64,000 bases of DNA from Lophius americanus (lineage: Eukaryota > Chordata > Actinopteri > Lophiiformes > Lophiidae): the NCBI GenBank assembly GCA_037951165.1, contig JBBDHG010000008.1, positions 8,090,001-8,154,000 on the forward strand, given 5' to 3'. Below are positions 32,881 through 44,905 of the stretch, in pieces. A program made the translations under genes and the position numbers. The notes under the pieces were generated by a model. That model saw nothing but the letters and a program-made list of their open reading frames with translations. It was not told where the DNA came from and ran no database searches. Positions within the stretch are counted from its first letter, which is position 1, and every line of letters starts with the position of its first letter.

Positions 32881-33820
32881 TATTGTATTGCAGGCTATAG
32901 AACTCTGACGGAAGAGCGGCGAACAGACAACGCCAGCGTCCTCTCCCTTCACCGCCCAGACTACTACTTCACCCAGCCTTCCATCTTACATGGGGATGAG
33001 TAGCTGATGAGTTAGTTTTCATTTCATGGGGAACTTCTCCCATAACTTCCAGTCATCTCCGGATTAGTAATCTACTTCTTTGGTTGATCGATGAAGGATT
33101 GGCAGAGATAAACCGCAGTGCTCCTTCTTTCTTGCTTCAAACTTCTATTTTTCTACATGTATTGTTTATGTATTTCATCTATAGATCTTAAATATTTGCC
33201 ATCCATTTTTTCTTTTCTTTTTTTTAACATGCTGACATTGTGAGCCATCCACTCAGAGAAACAGATGCCAACCTCCCACAAGCAAATATTTGGTATACAG
33301 ACCAATCTGATTCACAGAATGAAACTTCTCATTAAAAAATGGAACTTTATCAGCCACCTACGATTAACTTGAGACTGTGAACAGAAAGGTTCGGCTGAGG
33401 ACTAAGAAAAGTAGAGTAGAAAAGAATGTGGTGAGATTGTTAAAATTCAATGAACTCCTACTCCAAAAAGTTTAGATGTAATGAAAACGTTAAAGTTTTA
33501 TTTATGAAAGAGGAATCAAAGGTCAAATACACAGGCTCATATATGTTTGACCTCTAAGAATATCTTAGCAGTATTCCAAGCTGTATTATTGGATTTGCAG
33601 CATATTAAGCTCTAATGGACTCATTTCACCAAAATCATACATACAATACTTTCTTGCATCTTGTTATGATCATATTTTCTTTTTCAAAGTTCTATAAAAC
33701 ATATTTTATTTTTATTTATTTTTTTATTTAATTAACGTTAAGTCACATAAAAAAACTTTTCAAATTGTTTGTTTTGCGATCAGATCAAATTTCCTTGAAT
33801 ACTCCATTACCAACACAACA
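32881..33820. other. No gene seen
   Basis: Unique AT-rich DNA. The 32900-33000 part is less AT-rich and may be the outer 5-prime edge of the LINE. Confidence 0.4.
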
Positions 33821-33821
33821 A

Positions 33822-33842
33822 TCCCCGACTTTTCGGGGACAT
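33822..33842 (-). repeat. Terminal hairpin of repeat A, isolated
   Basis: TCCCCGACTTTTCGGGGA forms a perfect 7-bp hairpin with loop CTTT. It matches the terminal hairpin of repeat A (copies 1, 4 and 5), but no body sequence that I can recognise follows. It may be the end of a deleted copy. Confidence 0.4.
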
Positions 33843-34995
33843 AGTCTCGATATTCTACCAAGGGAAAAGGTAGATGTACAGTAGTCACAAGTCCCAAGTC
33901 ATACATGTATGTCATTTGTTTTGAGCTTTCTTTACTAACAGAAGACCCTCTAAAACATGTCATATTTAAAGTGTGGCTAACTGAGAAACCTTGATAACAG
34001 ATATCATATCTGTAGTTGTGTAACAGACATCAAGGACAACGTCAAGCATCACATTTATTGTCAAATTTATTAAAAAAAACTGAAATCCCAAGTCACTCAT
34101 AATAAGAGTGTGGACGTATATGTTCCCACAAAAACTAGGCCTACACTTTCACAACTAGATGAGATCTGACGGAGAGAGACCTCACATTTATTTCAAGCAC
34201 TGAAAACATAACATTATATCCAATGTTGTTGTTGCTGCACAGTGAGCAGAGAGTTCTCTTTTGCATGTTATCAACTTCCACACAGCAGGTAGATTCTGAG
34301 TTAAGCAGAGGTCCATCAGTGCTTGTGCACATATTCAAGCCCAAGGAGCTTCCTCAGATGGGATGCACATTAACATTTTTGGCTTAAAGGATGAACCCTA
34401 ACAAGACATACAGAGTAAGTATCCTGTTTTTTTTGGATGTAAAGATATAGAACTGTGGACTGGAAAACCTTCCATCAGCCATAAGATGTAAGATTTAATG
34501 ATTTTTAGAAGAACTGTTTATTTCGTTTCATACATATTGCAAAGCAAGGCATTAGTTAGGCATTAATTAGAATGCAGCTGCTCTTTCAAGGCTTAGCACC
34601 TACCAAGGTGAGATTTGAAGAAAAAATGTGAAACAAATAAAAATACCTGGGAGCTCATATTGTTCTGTTTAAATTATTTATAGCACATTGCGAGTAGGTT
34701 TTTAGATTTAAAAAAACACCTTCAAACCCTGAGGGTTTAGACAGAATTCTAATGATGACAGCTCTTGAAATCAGAAGGATACTCTTATAAAATGTATTTA
34801 GTCATCAACATATTCGTAGAGGTAGAGAAAGGTTTATTTCTTAGATTCACAGATTCTCTCTAGGTGTACAATTACATCTTATTCTATTTTATCCTCAGTG
34901 AAATTATGAATTATCACAGATTATAGTAACAGGTGGAACTTTTACTATTAAACGAAGAAAAGAGAGATAAATATATTTGAAACTCGACTTATTCT
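33843..34995. other. No gene seen
   Basis: AT-rich unique DNA. Confidence 0.45.
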
Positions 34996-34996
34996 G

Positions 34997-35815
34997 TAAT
35001 ACCTGACAACAAGGGTATGTACCCAAAAAGTCTCCAATCCCCTTCGTTGAACAAGCAATCCCCCTTATCGAGCCTCTCAAATTAAATGGGAATCTAATGG
35101 TATGAAGAATTAGATTAAAATGTAGGTAAAATATGATATATACGTGATAGGTCCGCTCGAGTTGATTTATATGTTCTGAATTTTGTCAAAATCTGACAAA
35201 CGGTTGAGAAATTATATATGAGATTAAGCTACCCCTTGTGTCAGAGTTATGGACTATGTCGTCTATGTCCGTATGAAGTTTGACAATCATCCATGAAAGT
35301 TTCTGAGGTATGTCTGTAAAACAGTATTTTTCCTTAAAAAAGATCCCCCAGGTCAATAAAATGTGAACTTTTAGTATAAAATATGATATGACAAAATAGA
35401 TCTCCTTTAGATAATGCACCAAATTTGTACTAAATAGAACCAGTGGTTGGGAAGTCCGAAAAACAGTTTTTCATAAAAGGCTCCCCCTAGTGAATTAAGT
35501 ATACATTTTTAGAGTAAAAAGCAATGTATGAAAGTTTGATTTCCTTGAGTTGATTAATATGCACATAAATTTTGAGTAATTGGACGAACGTATGAGAAAT
35601 TATGGCTTGACAGTTTTGGAGATAAAGCTCCCAATAGCATCGGTAAAATCTACATTCGACCTTTCCCGAAAACACTCCAATCCTTCCTCACACTAAGGTC
35701 CATGTACGTTCAAAATTCCAAAAAGCATGCATGATATAGTTTTTGAGCTATCGCGTTAACACCAAGTCTTCGGCGGACGCAATGACGATTCCATAATGTC
35801 CCTGACTTTTCAGGC
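34997..35815 (-). repeat. Dispersed repeat A, copy 5, near complete
   Basis: On the minus strand it starts with the hairpin CCTGAAAAGTCAGG and CATTATGGAATCGTCATTGC, and ends GGGTACATACCCTTGTTGTC. The body has 'gttaacgcgatagctcaaaa', 'tggaccttagtgtgagg' and 'ttttcgggaaagg', then modules with CACTAGGGGGAGCC, 'gtgcatattaatcaactcaa' and 'gcttgttcaacgaagggga'. It is about 820 bp, with both ends present, and is the best reference copy of the family. Confidence 0.75.
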
Positions 35816-36225
35816 ATGTTATAAAGAGTCGATCTCTGCTGATCCCTGGCACTCAGACCAGTTGTGGAAACCGGACATGTTCAGGCTTTATGAGCTTCCA
35901 CTCGTCGCTTCTGTACTAAAAATCCTCCAGCACTTTTGACACCATGAGCTCATGGATTACACAAAGAAGGGAGCACCTTTCTAGGACTCAGATGCGGGGG
36001 GTTTAAAGTTCAAACCCTGCCATGGTTCTGTCACTCAGGCTTACAGAACTGTACTGCTTTTAAAGTAGGTAGACACGCTCTTGTCACCGGCGATCAGGTC
36101 CGACAAATTATTAGTCTGTTACTCTCTCCGGATGTACAGGGAATGTATTGATCCGGTGACAAGCGGAAGCCATTAGTGAAGTTCTGCATTTCAAAGGCAG
36201 GAGATGAAAAGTGGTGAAATTGGAG
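35816..36225. other. No gene seen
   Basis: Unique mixed-composition DNA. Confidence 0.4.
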
Positions 36226-36229
36226 GACA

Positions 36230-36335
36230 TGTGTAGTAGAGGAATCGGACGAGGCTGATTAAAGGCTTCGCCTCCTCAGACTGGGCTAATAATCAAACGA
36301 ACAGGGAGCTCATTGTCTCCCAGCAGAACTGTCTG
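36230..36335. promoter_or_regulatory. Candidate conserved regulatory element
   Basis: GGCTGATTAAAGGC and GGGCTAATAATCAAAC place two homeodomain-like TAAT words and a GATTA word within 60 bp, in unique DNA. The evidence is texture only. Confidence 0.15.
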
Positions 36336-36800
36336 CTGCTGAAGGTTAGGATATGATGGATGAAAAGAAACCTGAAATAACTAAAAGGTGCCTTAGTAGA
36401 TTAGCAGTTAGCGTGTCATCAAATGTAGAGAGAGGTGCTTTTACGGGAGATAACAGCATGACAGCACCCTATTATTTTCACACATTAGCAGTGAGTGGGA
36501 AGTTTGATCAAACTCTTTGGACTAAATCATCAAGATACGCTTTAAGTCTAGTATTTATAAATCTCTTCACTACAGGGAGCCGGGTCATGTTCAGCTACTT
36601 CTACTTTATGATTGCAGGCATGAATCTGAATTCCCAAGCCAACATTTGTATATTCCATTTGCAACTCTTATTTCAGGTTCACAGCATTTATTTTCCAATG
36701 TTGGGCAAACAATAGTATGTATGGATGGTGATGGAGGTCATAGGCACACTTTCCTAGCTCCGTTGTGGAGAGCATCAGCAAGCAAAAGGGATTTAACATG

Positions 36801-36835
36801 ATTCTATTCAATCATGGCTTATGATTGAATAGAAT
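36801..36835. repeat. Perfect 15-bp inverted repeat
   Basis: ATTCTATTCAATCAT and its exact reverse complement are separated by the 5-base loop GGCTT. Pairing stops outside these arms. No surrounding transposon ends are seen. Confidence 0.9.
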
Positions 36836-37650
36836 ATAGAACAAATAATGAAAATTCTGCAACTCAAGGTGCAACAAATATATCTATGTAACATCTCATG
36901 TCACATAAACAACAATAATATCAACTGTTTTGAAGCTTTGTTATTTAGATATGTAACTAAATGAATTAAACATTATTAAAAAATAATTTGATATGTTCAA
37001 ATGAAACACTGAAACTGTTTTCAAACATACCTGTTGGGCAAACAATATGTCATTTAATAGTCACACTTTACTACGTACTGCCATAAGCGTAAGAATTAAG
37101 TTATACTGTCAACATAGCATTAAATTTCCTCACAGGTCTAGTGCACGAAGCATAGCAGCTAGCCACAAGGCTAGCTAACTGACTTAGTCAACTAACCTAG
37201 CTCATTAAAACTATATACTGTAAATGCAACATAGCACAATACTGTCAGCCACACAACGTGACATGAATGTTCCTATTAGTTTATAAACATCTGGATGACA
37301 GTGAAGCTAGTTTCAGGCATAACATTGTGAAGATTATCAGCAAATAAAGGGACGAACTGATTATCTCCGGGCACTACGACAACCTACCACCTACCACGCC
37401 TCCCAACAGTGTAAATAGACCTCGCTAACATAACAGAATCTTTTTCCAGAGGAAAGAAACTATCGCAAAACCTTCAACAAAATAAGATGAATAAAAAATT
37501 TAAGGAAATCAATTCATAGCAAACCTCCTAAAAGCCCCTCTCTCCTCTTAAACCTCTTGTGGGTAACTGCTCCGAAAAATGTGCCTTGCAGTTATAGACG
37601 AAATAATTCAGCCCCTGTTGAATGTTGGATTTAACGCCAAACTACATCTA
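36836..37650. other. No gene seen
   Basis: AT-rich unique DNA. Confidence 0.45.
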
Positions 37651-37654
37651 TGTT

Positions 37655-37800
37655 GTCGTGCCCGAGAAGCAAAGGCTCATTCTTGAAAAGCTCCCAATCC
37701 CCTGCTTTGATAGAACTCCTCAAATTAAATGTGAGGCTATGTCCGAAAAACATTTTTTCGATTTTTCATGAAATTTAAAGTAGACTTTTAGGTTTATTAA
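37655..37800 (-). repeat. Dispersed repeat A, copy 6, right-end fragment
   Basis: The minus strand reads 'gaggagttctatcaaagcag', 'gggattgggagctttt' and then TTGCTTCTCGGGCACGAC, matching the right end of other A copies. Only about 145 bp is present. Confidence 0.5.
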
Positions 37801-38495
37801 TTAATTAACCTAATTTCTACTGTTCCTTCAAGGTACTTGTCTTTGAGCAATGCCATCAGAGAAGAAATGCAGCAGCCTGCAGACAAAATAAGTTCAAATT
37901 AAATGATAAACTGCTTACAGATACAGATTTCAGACACTACCTTATCATATCTGTATACAATGCATAAACATTAATCATATGTGAACACTGAAACAGTATA
38001 TTCTATAGTGTATTCTATGTATAGCAGATACAAGTTGAAAACTCTGTACATTCTGTAGGCATCTGCTGCAGACTGGCGGGATGCAGTTTGAGTGAACAAG
38101 TCAGAAATAGTTGATTTCAGCCATCTGGTTCTTGTATACAAATGTCTCCTTCTGGTGTTGGGTCAGTTTCTATTTGCAGGAAGTTTGCTTTGTGCTGCAC
38201 ACGGAACCAGATGGGTGGAGGTTACAACAGGGGAACCCAGAACACATAGTAAAGCTTAATCCTGTCATGCTTTTATGAATAGCTTGTTATTTTGGACCAT
38301 CTGTGTGGGGAGACATGTAGTGGAGTGGACATTGTCAACATATGCGGTTGCCCTGGTTGACAAGAGTGATTGTGTGCTGTGTAGGATAAAAATTGTCTGA
38401 GAAGAGACTAGAAGCCTGATAAACTTGTCTGGATTTTACAGATAATAGCAGCTTTATCATCTTTGCCGCTGCAGGCCGCTGCAGGCCGCCGTCAC
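37801..38495. other. No gene seen
   Basis: Unique DNA. Two tandem GCCGCTGCAG units at about 38465-38484 sit at the edge of the next A copy. Confidence 0.4.
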
Positions 38496-38499
38496 CGCC

Positions 38500-38690
38500 A
38501 CATCCATTGGGTGCGCTGCAGATCCTTCGTGTTGATGCAATAACTCAAAAACCATTCCATGGATCATTATCATATTTTATACCCACATAGACCTTAATTT
38601 GAGGAAGAATTGGAAACTTTGGGAACTGTCAGTTGTAGTGTATTTCATATTTTACCCACTAGGGGGATCTTTTCTTATGAAAAACACTGG
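38500..38690 (+). repeat. Dispersed repeat A, copy 7, left part
   Basis: It has 'gatccttcgtgttgatgcaa', 'taactcaaaaaccattcc', 'cacatagaccttaatttgag' and CACTAGGGGGATC, in the family order. The terminal hairpin and right half are missing. Confidence 0.55.
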
Positions 38691-38877
38691 TTCCTCATTC
38701 ACAATGACGAATGTGTTCACAAACCCCACTTAAGCAGTTTTAACAAAGATTCACCAATGTTTTCTTATTTTAGATTTGTTTTCAGGTAAGAACAGAATCT
38801 ACAGAATCTACTTCTAATACTCAAGAACATTCTAACATTTCAGTGACGTCTGAATGTCAGAAATAGACAACCAACCT

Positions 38878-38945
38878 TTCCCAAAATCAATGCAGTTCTT
38901 TCTCGCACTACAGTCCATTGGTGTATGAAGTTTGACACTGATCTA
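38878..38945 (-). repeat. Dispersed repeat A, copy 8, short fragment
   Basis: The minus strand carries 'atggactgtagtgcgag', then 'aagaactgcattgattttgg', which corresponds to the 'ggaccttagtgcgaggaa..actg.attttggga' block of repeat A. Confidence 0.45.
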
Positions 38946-40345
38946 GTTTATTAACAGCAGAATGTCACAAGTTAGAGGTTTAATTTATATATAAAATGGG
39001 AGCGTTGGGATACATACATGTAATGTTTTACGTATAAATATTTAATTTGCTTACATTAGATTCTCCTATCCCCATAGGGCCAAACAGCAGTAGGAAGTTG
39101 ATGTGGATGCAGAGGAAGCGTATTAAGCAGCCTCATTGGAGCTGAATGCATCACATCTAATAATAAATGACTTCTTAAAATCATTTAGTGTCACCAGCCC
39201 CAATAGATGACGGCGCAATTACAATGTCAAGTCGCCTAAATCTTGCAGGCCGCCCGAAGCCAAATATGCATAGCCAACTGTGCAGAATTTGGTAATAGTG
39301 CACCCCAACATCTAGAACACAAAACTTATAATGTGTCATATGTAACATGAACAAATTAATAAATAAAACAAATAAAACTGAAATAAATACTTCTCAGACA
39401 AAAAATAAATATATGTTTTAGTTACAAAAACAAAGACAAAAAAATAATAACAATAATAAGAGCCAGTCCTTCAACATAAGTTACTGACTTCAGTTTACAT
39501 TACTAAATCCTCAAAATAATATATTATGGTCATGAACAACAGTTGAAAAACCGTCAAAGAAATAGTAACTATACCCTATAAAAGACAAAAAAATAAATAT
39601 TCAAATGTAATCCAGCTTTTTTTTGTTTTGTGTACTTTCGGATAATTCATTATTATTTATGATAAATATCATTACAAAAAACAGGCTTATTATAAAACAC
39701 AATTAATTTAATGTATCATCATCATCATCATTATCATCATCAACAGCAATTCTAACAATAAAATGATATCAATAGTAATAATACGACACTTTTATTGTTT
39801 ATGACTGTTCCCTCATGGAGTAATTAGGCTAAAAGAAAGATAAAATACTCAATAATAGTCAAATTATCCAAAATATAAATTGATACAATAAATGCCACCT
39901 TCTCTGGCCACTCATTGGTCAGTTTACCTCTTCATCATCCGACATGAACGCGGAAAGCGCAATAAACTGTGTTTTGCATGGAAGTTAATGAATGAATTTC
40001 CTAGTGACAATCTTTATGACTGTCACTGGGAAATTAGCTAAAAATAATAATAATAATAATTGATACCTATATAGCTCTTTTCGAGAAACCCAAACACAGA
40101 GTATATTTTGTACGGAGAAGCGGAACTTTTCTGCATGTAATGAAGTTGTACTACATACTGCAGATGATTATATGACAAAATACGCGAACAGTCTTTTTAG
40201 TGATATGCTCTGTAAATAGTAATAATAACCACTGCTGTAATGTCATCTTTTCTGTCCAACACATGCAGCAGATATTCTTCGCCACACGTCTAGTATTTAC
40301 AATATTCAGGTACAATTTCCTCGCCCCCTTGGTGCATTTCCAAGG
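38946..40345. other. No gene seen; simple repeats
   Basis: AT-rich DNA with CAT-type repeats at about 39714-39741 and AAT-type repeats at about 40043-40060. Confidence 0.45.
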
Positions 40346-40349
40346 TGGA

Positions 40350-40585
40350 GGTGAGATGTGTCAGCTGTGGGTGGAGCTGTGGGCTGGTTTTAAGACAGAG
40401 GAGGCATGAATCCATCTGTCAGGTAGACCTCAAACGTCTCTTTTAATAGCACCATCATCACACGCTGCCAGCAGTTCTAATTGGATGAACGTGGGAGTTG
40501 ATGGTATAAAAATGGCTGTCGCGCAGTTCACCTCCATGACTGCAGCCTGTCAGTTACACAGAAGGCTAAGTGAGGAGTGAGTGAG
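40350..40585 (+). promoter_or_regulatory. Promoter-like segment with TATA and CCAAT boxes
   Basis: A TATAAAAA box lies at 40505-40512, with an inverted CCAAT (ATTGG) at 40480-40484 and an E-box CAGCTG near 40360. A start site would be expected near 40535-40540. Downstream are splice-donor-like sequences, the better one GGA|GTGAGT near 40577. The DNA here is less AT-rich than its surroundings. No coding exon follows within view; the 61-codon frame at 40577-40762 is not convincing. It could be a first non-coding exon of a gene beyond the visible exons, a non-coding RNA promoter, or chance. Confidence 0.3.
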
Positions 40586-40587
40586 GG

Positions 40588-40606
40588 AGAGAGCGAGAGA
40601 GAGAGG
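40588..40606 (+). repeat. Short GA-rich simple repeat
   Basis: A GAGAGCGAGAGAGAGAG run. Confidence 0.7.
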
Positions 40607-40609
40607 GAC

Positions 40610-42080
40610 TCTCCATTGGAATCAGCTTTTATTGGAATCAGTGGGATGCTTTTCACAAGCTGGGTTCAAACATATATTTTGTGTTTTGGCAATATATTAA
40701 TACTTAGCTTTTATCATTATTTAGTTATTGATTTAAGATTTGGCCAAATAAATGGAGAATAATCATTTCAGGTTCCCTAGGCGACCTCAACAGCCTAAAA
40801 GTAAAGAGCTGTATGCAATACAATTAATTACAAAGGATGGAACAAGCAAATGTTTAGAAAATGTATAAGTGTTGATAATCACAATCAATGGGATATCTAT
40901 CGATCTACAATATTGCAACTCAGCTGTTTAACTGAACAGATTTGCTCGAAGCTTTGTGAGTGCTTGTTTTAAAAGCTTTGGGGAAGGATTTTAATCTCTG
41001 TTTTGCTACAAAGTTTTAGTGAATCCCTAATGAGTGGGGCTTATAAAGTCAATAAATAAGATAAAATTAACAAATGTAAGAAGAAATAGTTAAACAAGTG
41101 GTCAAACATGCCAAACAGATCAAACAGACCTAAGATTCTGTCTGTGTCACATCACAAATGAAATAATAACAGCATCAAGCTGTGTTCCGCTGGTGCTGCA
41201 AGATAGCTAAGTCCTGTCCGTTATCTTAAGATAGGCGGCCCACGTGAACACGTACTGACTACACAGCATGGTCACTGGGTGTGAAACAATAATTTCACCA
41301 GTTTCAAACTGGTGCTGACACTATGGTTTGTTTTGCACCAGGCGGAAAATGGATGTATCCATTTCTTCTGCGTAAGCCTGGTTCATGCTACGCAATGTTT
41401 TTGTCTTCCGTGATGGTCTTCCAAGATTCACCATGTCAGAACATGTGACCACAGAGCCACCCATTTGTGGTATTTTGGTTGGAAGAGTGGCAACATTACA
41501 AGTTGGACCCATACCGTATATTATTTAAGTGATGTAGATGAGTAGGCGGGTCGATTATGTCTACGGAAACATTGTGTTATTCTAGTGGTCTTCTGTTCAG
41601 TTGACCATCTCTCACTCTTTTAAAACCTTCTTGTGGTTGTCCTCAGTGAAATATTGAAAACCGAGGATTATGTTGCGACATTTCAACAAGTCTCTTTTCT
41701 TTATCTTTGTTCCATCTAGTATTGCTGGCATGTTTGTGTTCATTCTGTCAACCAATTGGTCCACCTTTTAACAGGTTGGGATAAAAGGGAGCAAAATTCA
41801 GACATGTTAGACCTTCCGGCATGATGTTGTGGAACGTCACGGATAACACATTGCTGTTTGTTGATTATTTCTTACTTCAAAACCCTATCGTTTTATGTCG
41901 CCTTCATATCCGAGCCTGACGGAAGGAATTTATCTGCCACAACCGATACTACAATTGTGTCATTTGAAACGGGCATTAACTTGGGTCATGTCATGGAAGC
42001 AGAAAACTGAGTGGAGTATAGCTGCTCTTTTTCTCTTCAGTATTGAGCAGCTCCTACTGGGAGATCCTAAGGCATTCTCA
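40610..42080. other. No gene seen
   Basis: Unique DNA. A second TATA-like GGGATAAAAGGGAGC is near 41779-41793, without supporting features. Confidence 0.4.
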
Positions 42081-42082
42081 GG

Positions 42083-42390
42083 CTAGATGACATATTTAAT
42101 CCCCCAAGCGAGTTCTGGTTCTCCACCCATTTGAATGCGAGCAGGAAACCTCCAGAGCGAGTAGTGCAGACAGCATCCTAACCAAATATCGAACCACCCA
42201 AACTTGCTCCTGTACTCAGAGCTCCCTTCGGATGCTCTGCTCCTTATACAATACGGAGTAATTCTTTGTGGCTGCTTTTCTTTCTCGATCTCAGTCCATC
42301 TCAGTCTTTCAGTCACTACTTACAGCTCAGGACTACAGGTGATTGGTAGACGGATGAATAAAGTGAGTGCTTTTCTTTCTGACATAGCAG
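42083..42390 (-). pseudogene. RTE/Rex3-like LINE C-terminal relic
   Basis: On the minus strand, a block near 42270-42360 with PITCSPEL and VVTERLR resembles 'YVPTLTYGHELWVVTERTRSR' of fish RTE-type LINEs. The following SKFGWFDIWLGCCLHYSLWR and PELAWGIKYV resemble 'RSQLRWFGHLVRM' and 'LAWERLGIP' of the same proteins. There are stops, frameshifts and many substitutions. It is a dead fragment about 100 residues long. A second RTE-like end fragment is at 44290. Confidence 0.5.
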
Positions 42391-44285
42391 CCTTTTCTCA
42401 CCCTGATGGCCCTATAGAACATAAACAGTGCATCAGATGTCACACAATCCACTTGTCCGTATCCATGGCCTCAGACATTGCCTGCAAGTGCTGACTCTCG
42501 TGCCAGCCCCTTCATACTCTGCTGCAAAAACACACCATGCGTGGCATGCTGAATTGCTGAATGCCCACTGTCAAGCCCCCTGTGAACCTTAAATACACAA
42601 AATGATAAGATAAAGAAAGATAAAGGCCTATGATATATATTGGTATTTATGACAATATTCATTCCCACAGCAGTATACTGGACTCAGATCAGTTAATTTC
42701 CATGGACTAAAGTCACCTCATGTAGATCAGAATGTTTTATATTCTTACCTGGGAGTTCTGTCCCCTTGGTAAAAGAACGTCAATTTCAACAGTTTGCTCA
42801 ACAGCAGATGTCAATGAAATTGAATATTCATGGGGCCCAGGGGAGGAATCTTAAGGGTTGCACCATATAGTGTTTGTTAAGATAGTCACCACGTTTACAT
42901 TTCACATTCCTGCTTGCCAAATCATCAGCTCTGTGACAGCATCTTTTGTGAACATTGCAGCAGGGGGCACTCGCATATATTATTATTGCAGCATTCCATA
43001 ATACTGCTGCAGTAACATAGATAAATTATAATGAATGCAGAGTCAAGCTGGGCCTTGGAAAAGAAGTTGCTAACAAGAGTCCCTGGTGTTCTGTTAGGAC
43101 AGAAATACACTGATCTTCCCACGACATGCTCGCCTCAACGATTGTGTCCTGCCTGCCGATTGGCAGAAAATCAGAAGCGCCTTAAGGCAACATTCTGACC
43201 TCTGTGAATGCACATCAGAGCCGTGTGGACATGGAACCAAAGTGTGTCTAATTGCACTGAAGGAGGAAATCTGACGAGCAGGTCTGTGGCTAATGGTGGC
43301 TGCTGACTGATGCTCCCTTCATGAAGCCCTGCAGCAAGCACTCAGCCGGCCACTTCCTGTTTGTAATCGGATAAAGGCAGACATGAGCTGAATGGATGGA
43401 AGCACAAGCTGATTCCTAGAGATATTATGATATTTACTTAATGGTTTTTACAGCAGTTTTATAATGAAATTTACTCAATATAAGAAGGAAATGGTATCTA
43501 TTTAGGTCTACCAGTGTGAGGTCCGGATTTTTGACAGATTTGGATTCAGCCTTATTCCTGGTAAGATAACAAGAATTTTTTTGGATTATATTATAAATCT
43601 CCCAAAAGAAAAAGATCCATCAATAAAAGCAAATGTAAATGTAAAAATAAAAAATCTCATCATCACATTCCTATTCATTTCCTAGAAATTGGAAACAATA
43701 TCAGATAGATTCAGATTTGCACCAGAAAAGAAAGGATTCTATTTGGGCCACAATCAAACCTCCGACCAAGTTTAATTGGAATTTGTGAATTAATTTCTTT
43801 TATTGTTTTTTTTGCATAACAACTAAGTAGACTCATTTTTGAGACATCTTGTAAATTTATATAGAAAAAATCATTTTCTTGTAAACCATCCTTAAGTTTC
43901 ACAGAATTTTTTTTAGTAGTTTTTTGGTAATCCTACCGATTTAAAAAAAATGAAAACTAAAACCTAAAATTTAACTAAAAACATTTTTTTTAGTTAGGAA
44001 AATCTCATATCTGCAGGTCTGTAAATTGCAGTGTTCAAATAATAGTGAAAAAAAATCATGGATCAGTTCTACTTTAGGATAATCGGTTCCCTCTTGGCTT
44101 CTTTTTAAAAAGTCTGAGCCGAACTGTTTACACAGCAGACAGACTGCTATTAGGGAAAACAAACTACACCATTTTTTAGCAAAGGTCATAATCCTCAAAC
44201 CCAACATTTCATATTTGTAACTGTCTTCATAGATTCATACTGTATCCTTTCTTCCCACATAAACTGATTAGCATGTCTACCTTTG
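42391..44285. other. No gene seen
   Basis: Mixed unique DNA. The 43130-43400 part has near-even composition and a unique look but no readable exon. Around 43680-43800, 'ccgaccaagtttaattggaa' resembles a common fish repeat. Confidence 0.38.
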
Positions 44286-44289
44286 GAGC

Positions 44290-44455
44290 TTTTTTAGCAA
44301 TGTCCATCTGGGAGTAGACCCTGGGGTGTAGACCCAAAACGCACGTTAATCTGGTCTGGGTACGCATCAAGATCCCCCAGGATGAGCAGGAGAGCATTAT
44401 CCTACCCGGGATGAGCGAAAGAAAATCGATAGAAAAATGGATAAACAGCATTTAA
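44290..44455 (+). pseudogene. RTE/Rex3-like LINE 3-prime end fragment
   Basis: The words GTCTGGGTACGCATCAAGAT, 'cccccaggatgagcaggaga' and 'atgagcgaaagaaaatcgat' followed by GAAAAATGGATAAAC match, in order, the end of the fish RTE/Rex3 ORF ('CGGGATCCCCC.GGAGGAGCTGG') and its 'ATAAGCGG..GA.GATGGATGG' tail. No earlier part of the element is present. Confidence 0.45.
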
Positions 44456-44790
44456 CGGGGGATGTCGGTAGTGTGGTTGCATATTTCATTGCAAAACAGG
44501 AATAAGTGAATAAAGAGCTGAATAAAATGAAGATAGTTATCACAGATATATTTTAGTCTCATTGTCATTACTGACGGCAGTACTGTGTTTGTGATTGAGT
44601 GTTAATCCAAACTCTACATGTCTCAAAGCGCTCAGCTGATCCGCCCCGCCTGGCTGCCCAGCTTGATGTGTCAAACATTGCCAGCTTCCATAATCCTGTA
44701 CGACCTCATCCTCTCTGACCGTGGCTGTCGGCCTATCAGCGGAACGAGAGAGGAGCGGCGGGGCAGGTGAGTGGATGTAGTTGGTGGCGG
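44456..44790. other. No gene seen
   Basis: Unique DNA. The 44630-44780 part is GC-richer. Confidence 0.4.
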
Positions 44791-44794
44791 CGAT

Positions 44795-44905
44795 ACTCAG
44801 TCACTTTGACAAACATGTGCTCCAATTAGAAAAGCCATTAATTTCAATTTCACCTCACTTCTCCGCCTGCTGCTGCACAACGGCTGACTTTGTTCATTTT
44901 GTGGT
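44795..44905. promoter_or_regulatory. Candidate conserved regulatory element
   Basis: CACTTTGACAAACATGTGCT is followed by CCAATTAGAAAAGCCATTAA, giving TALE-type TGACA and paired homeodomain ATTA words close together, then a pyrimidine-rich stretch. It is unique, even-composition DNA, and the best conserved-element-like patch in the window by eye. Conservation is untested. Confidence 0.22.

Noticed and set aside
41779..41793. Second TATA-type promoter
   Set aside because: The box is isolated, without CCAAT, GC-rich flanks or downstream exon signals.
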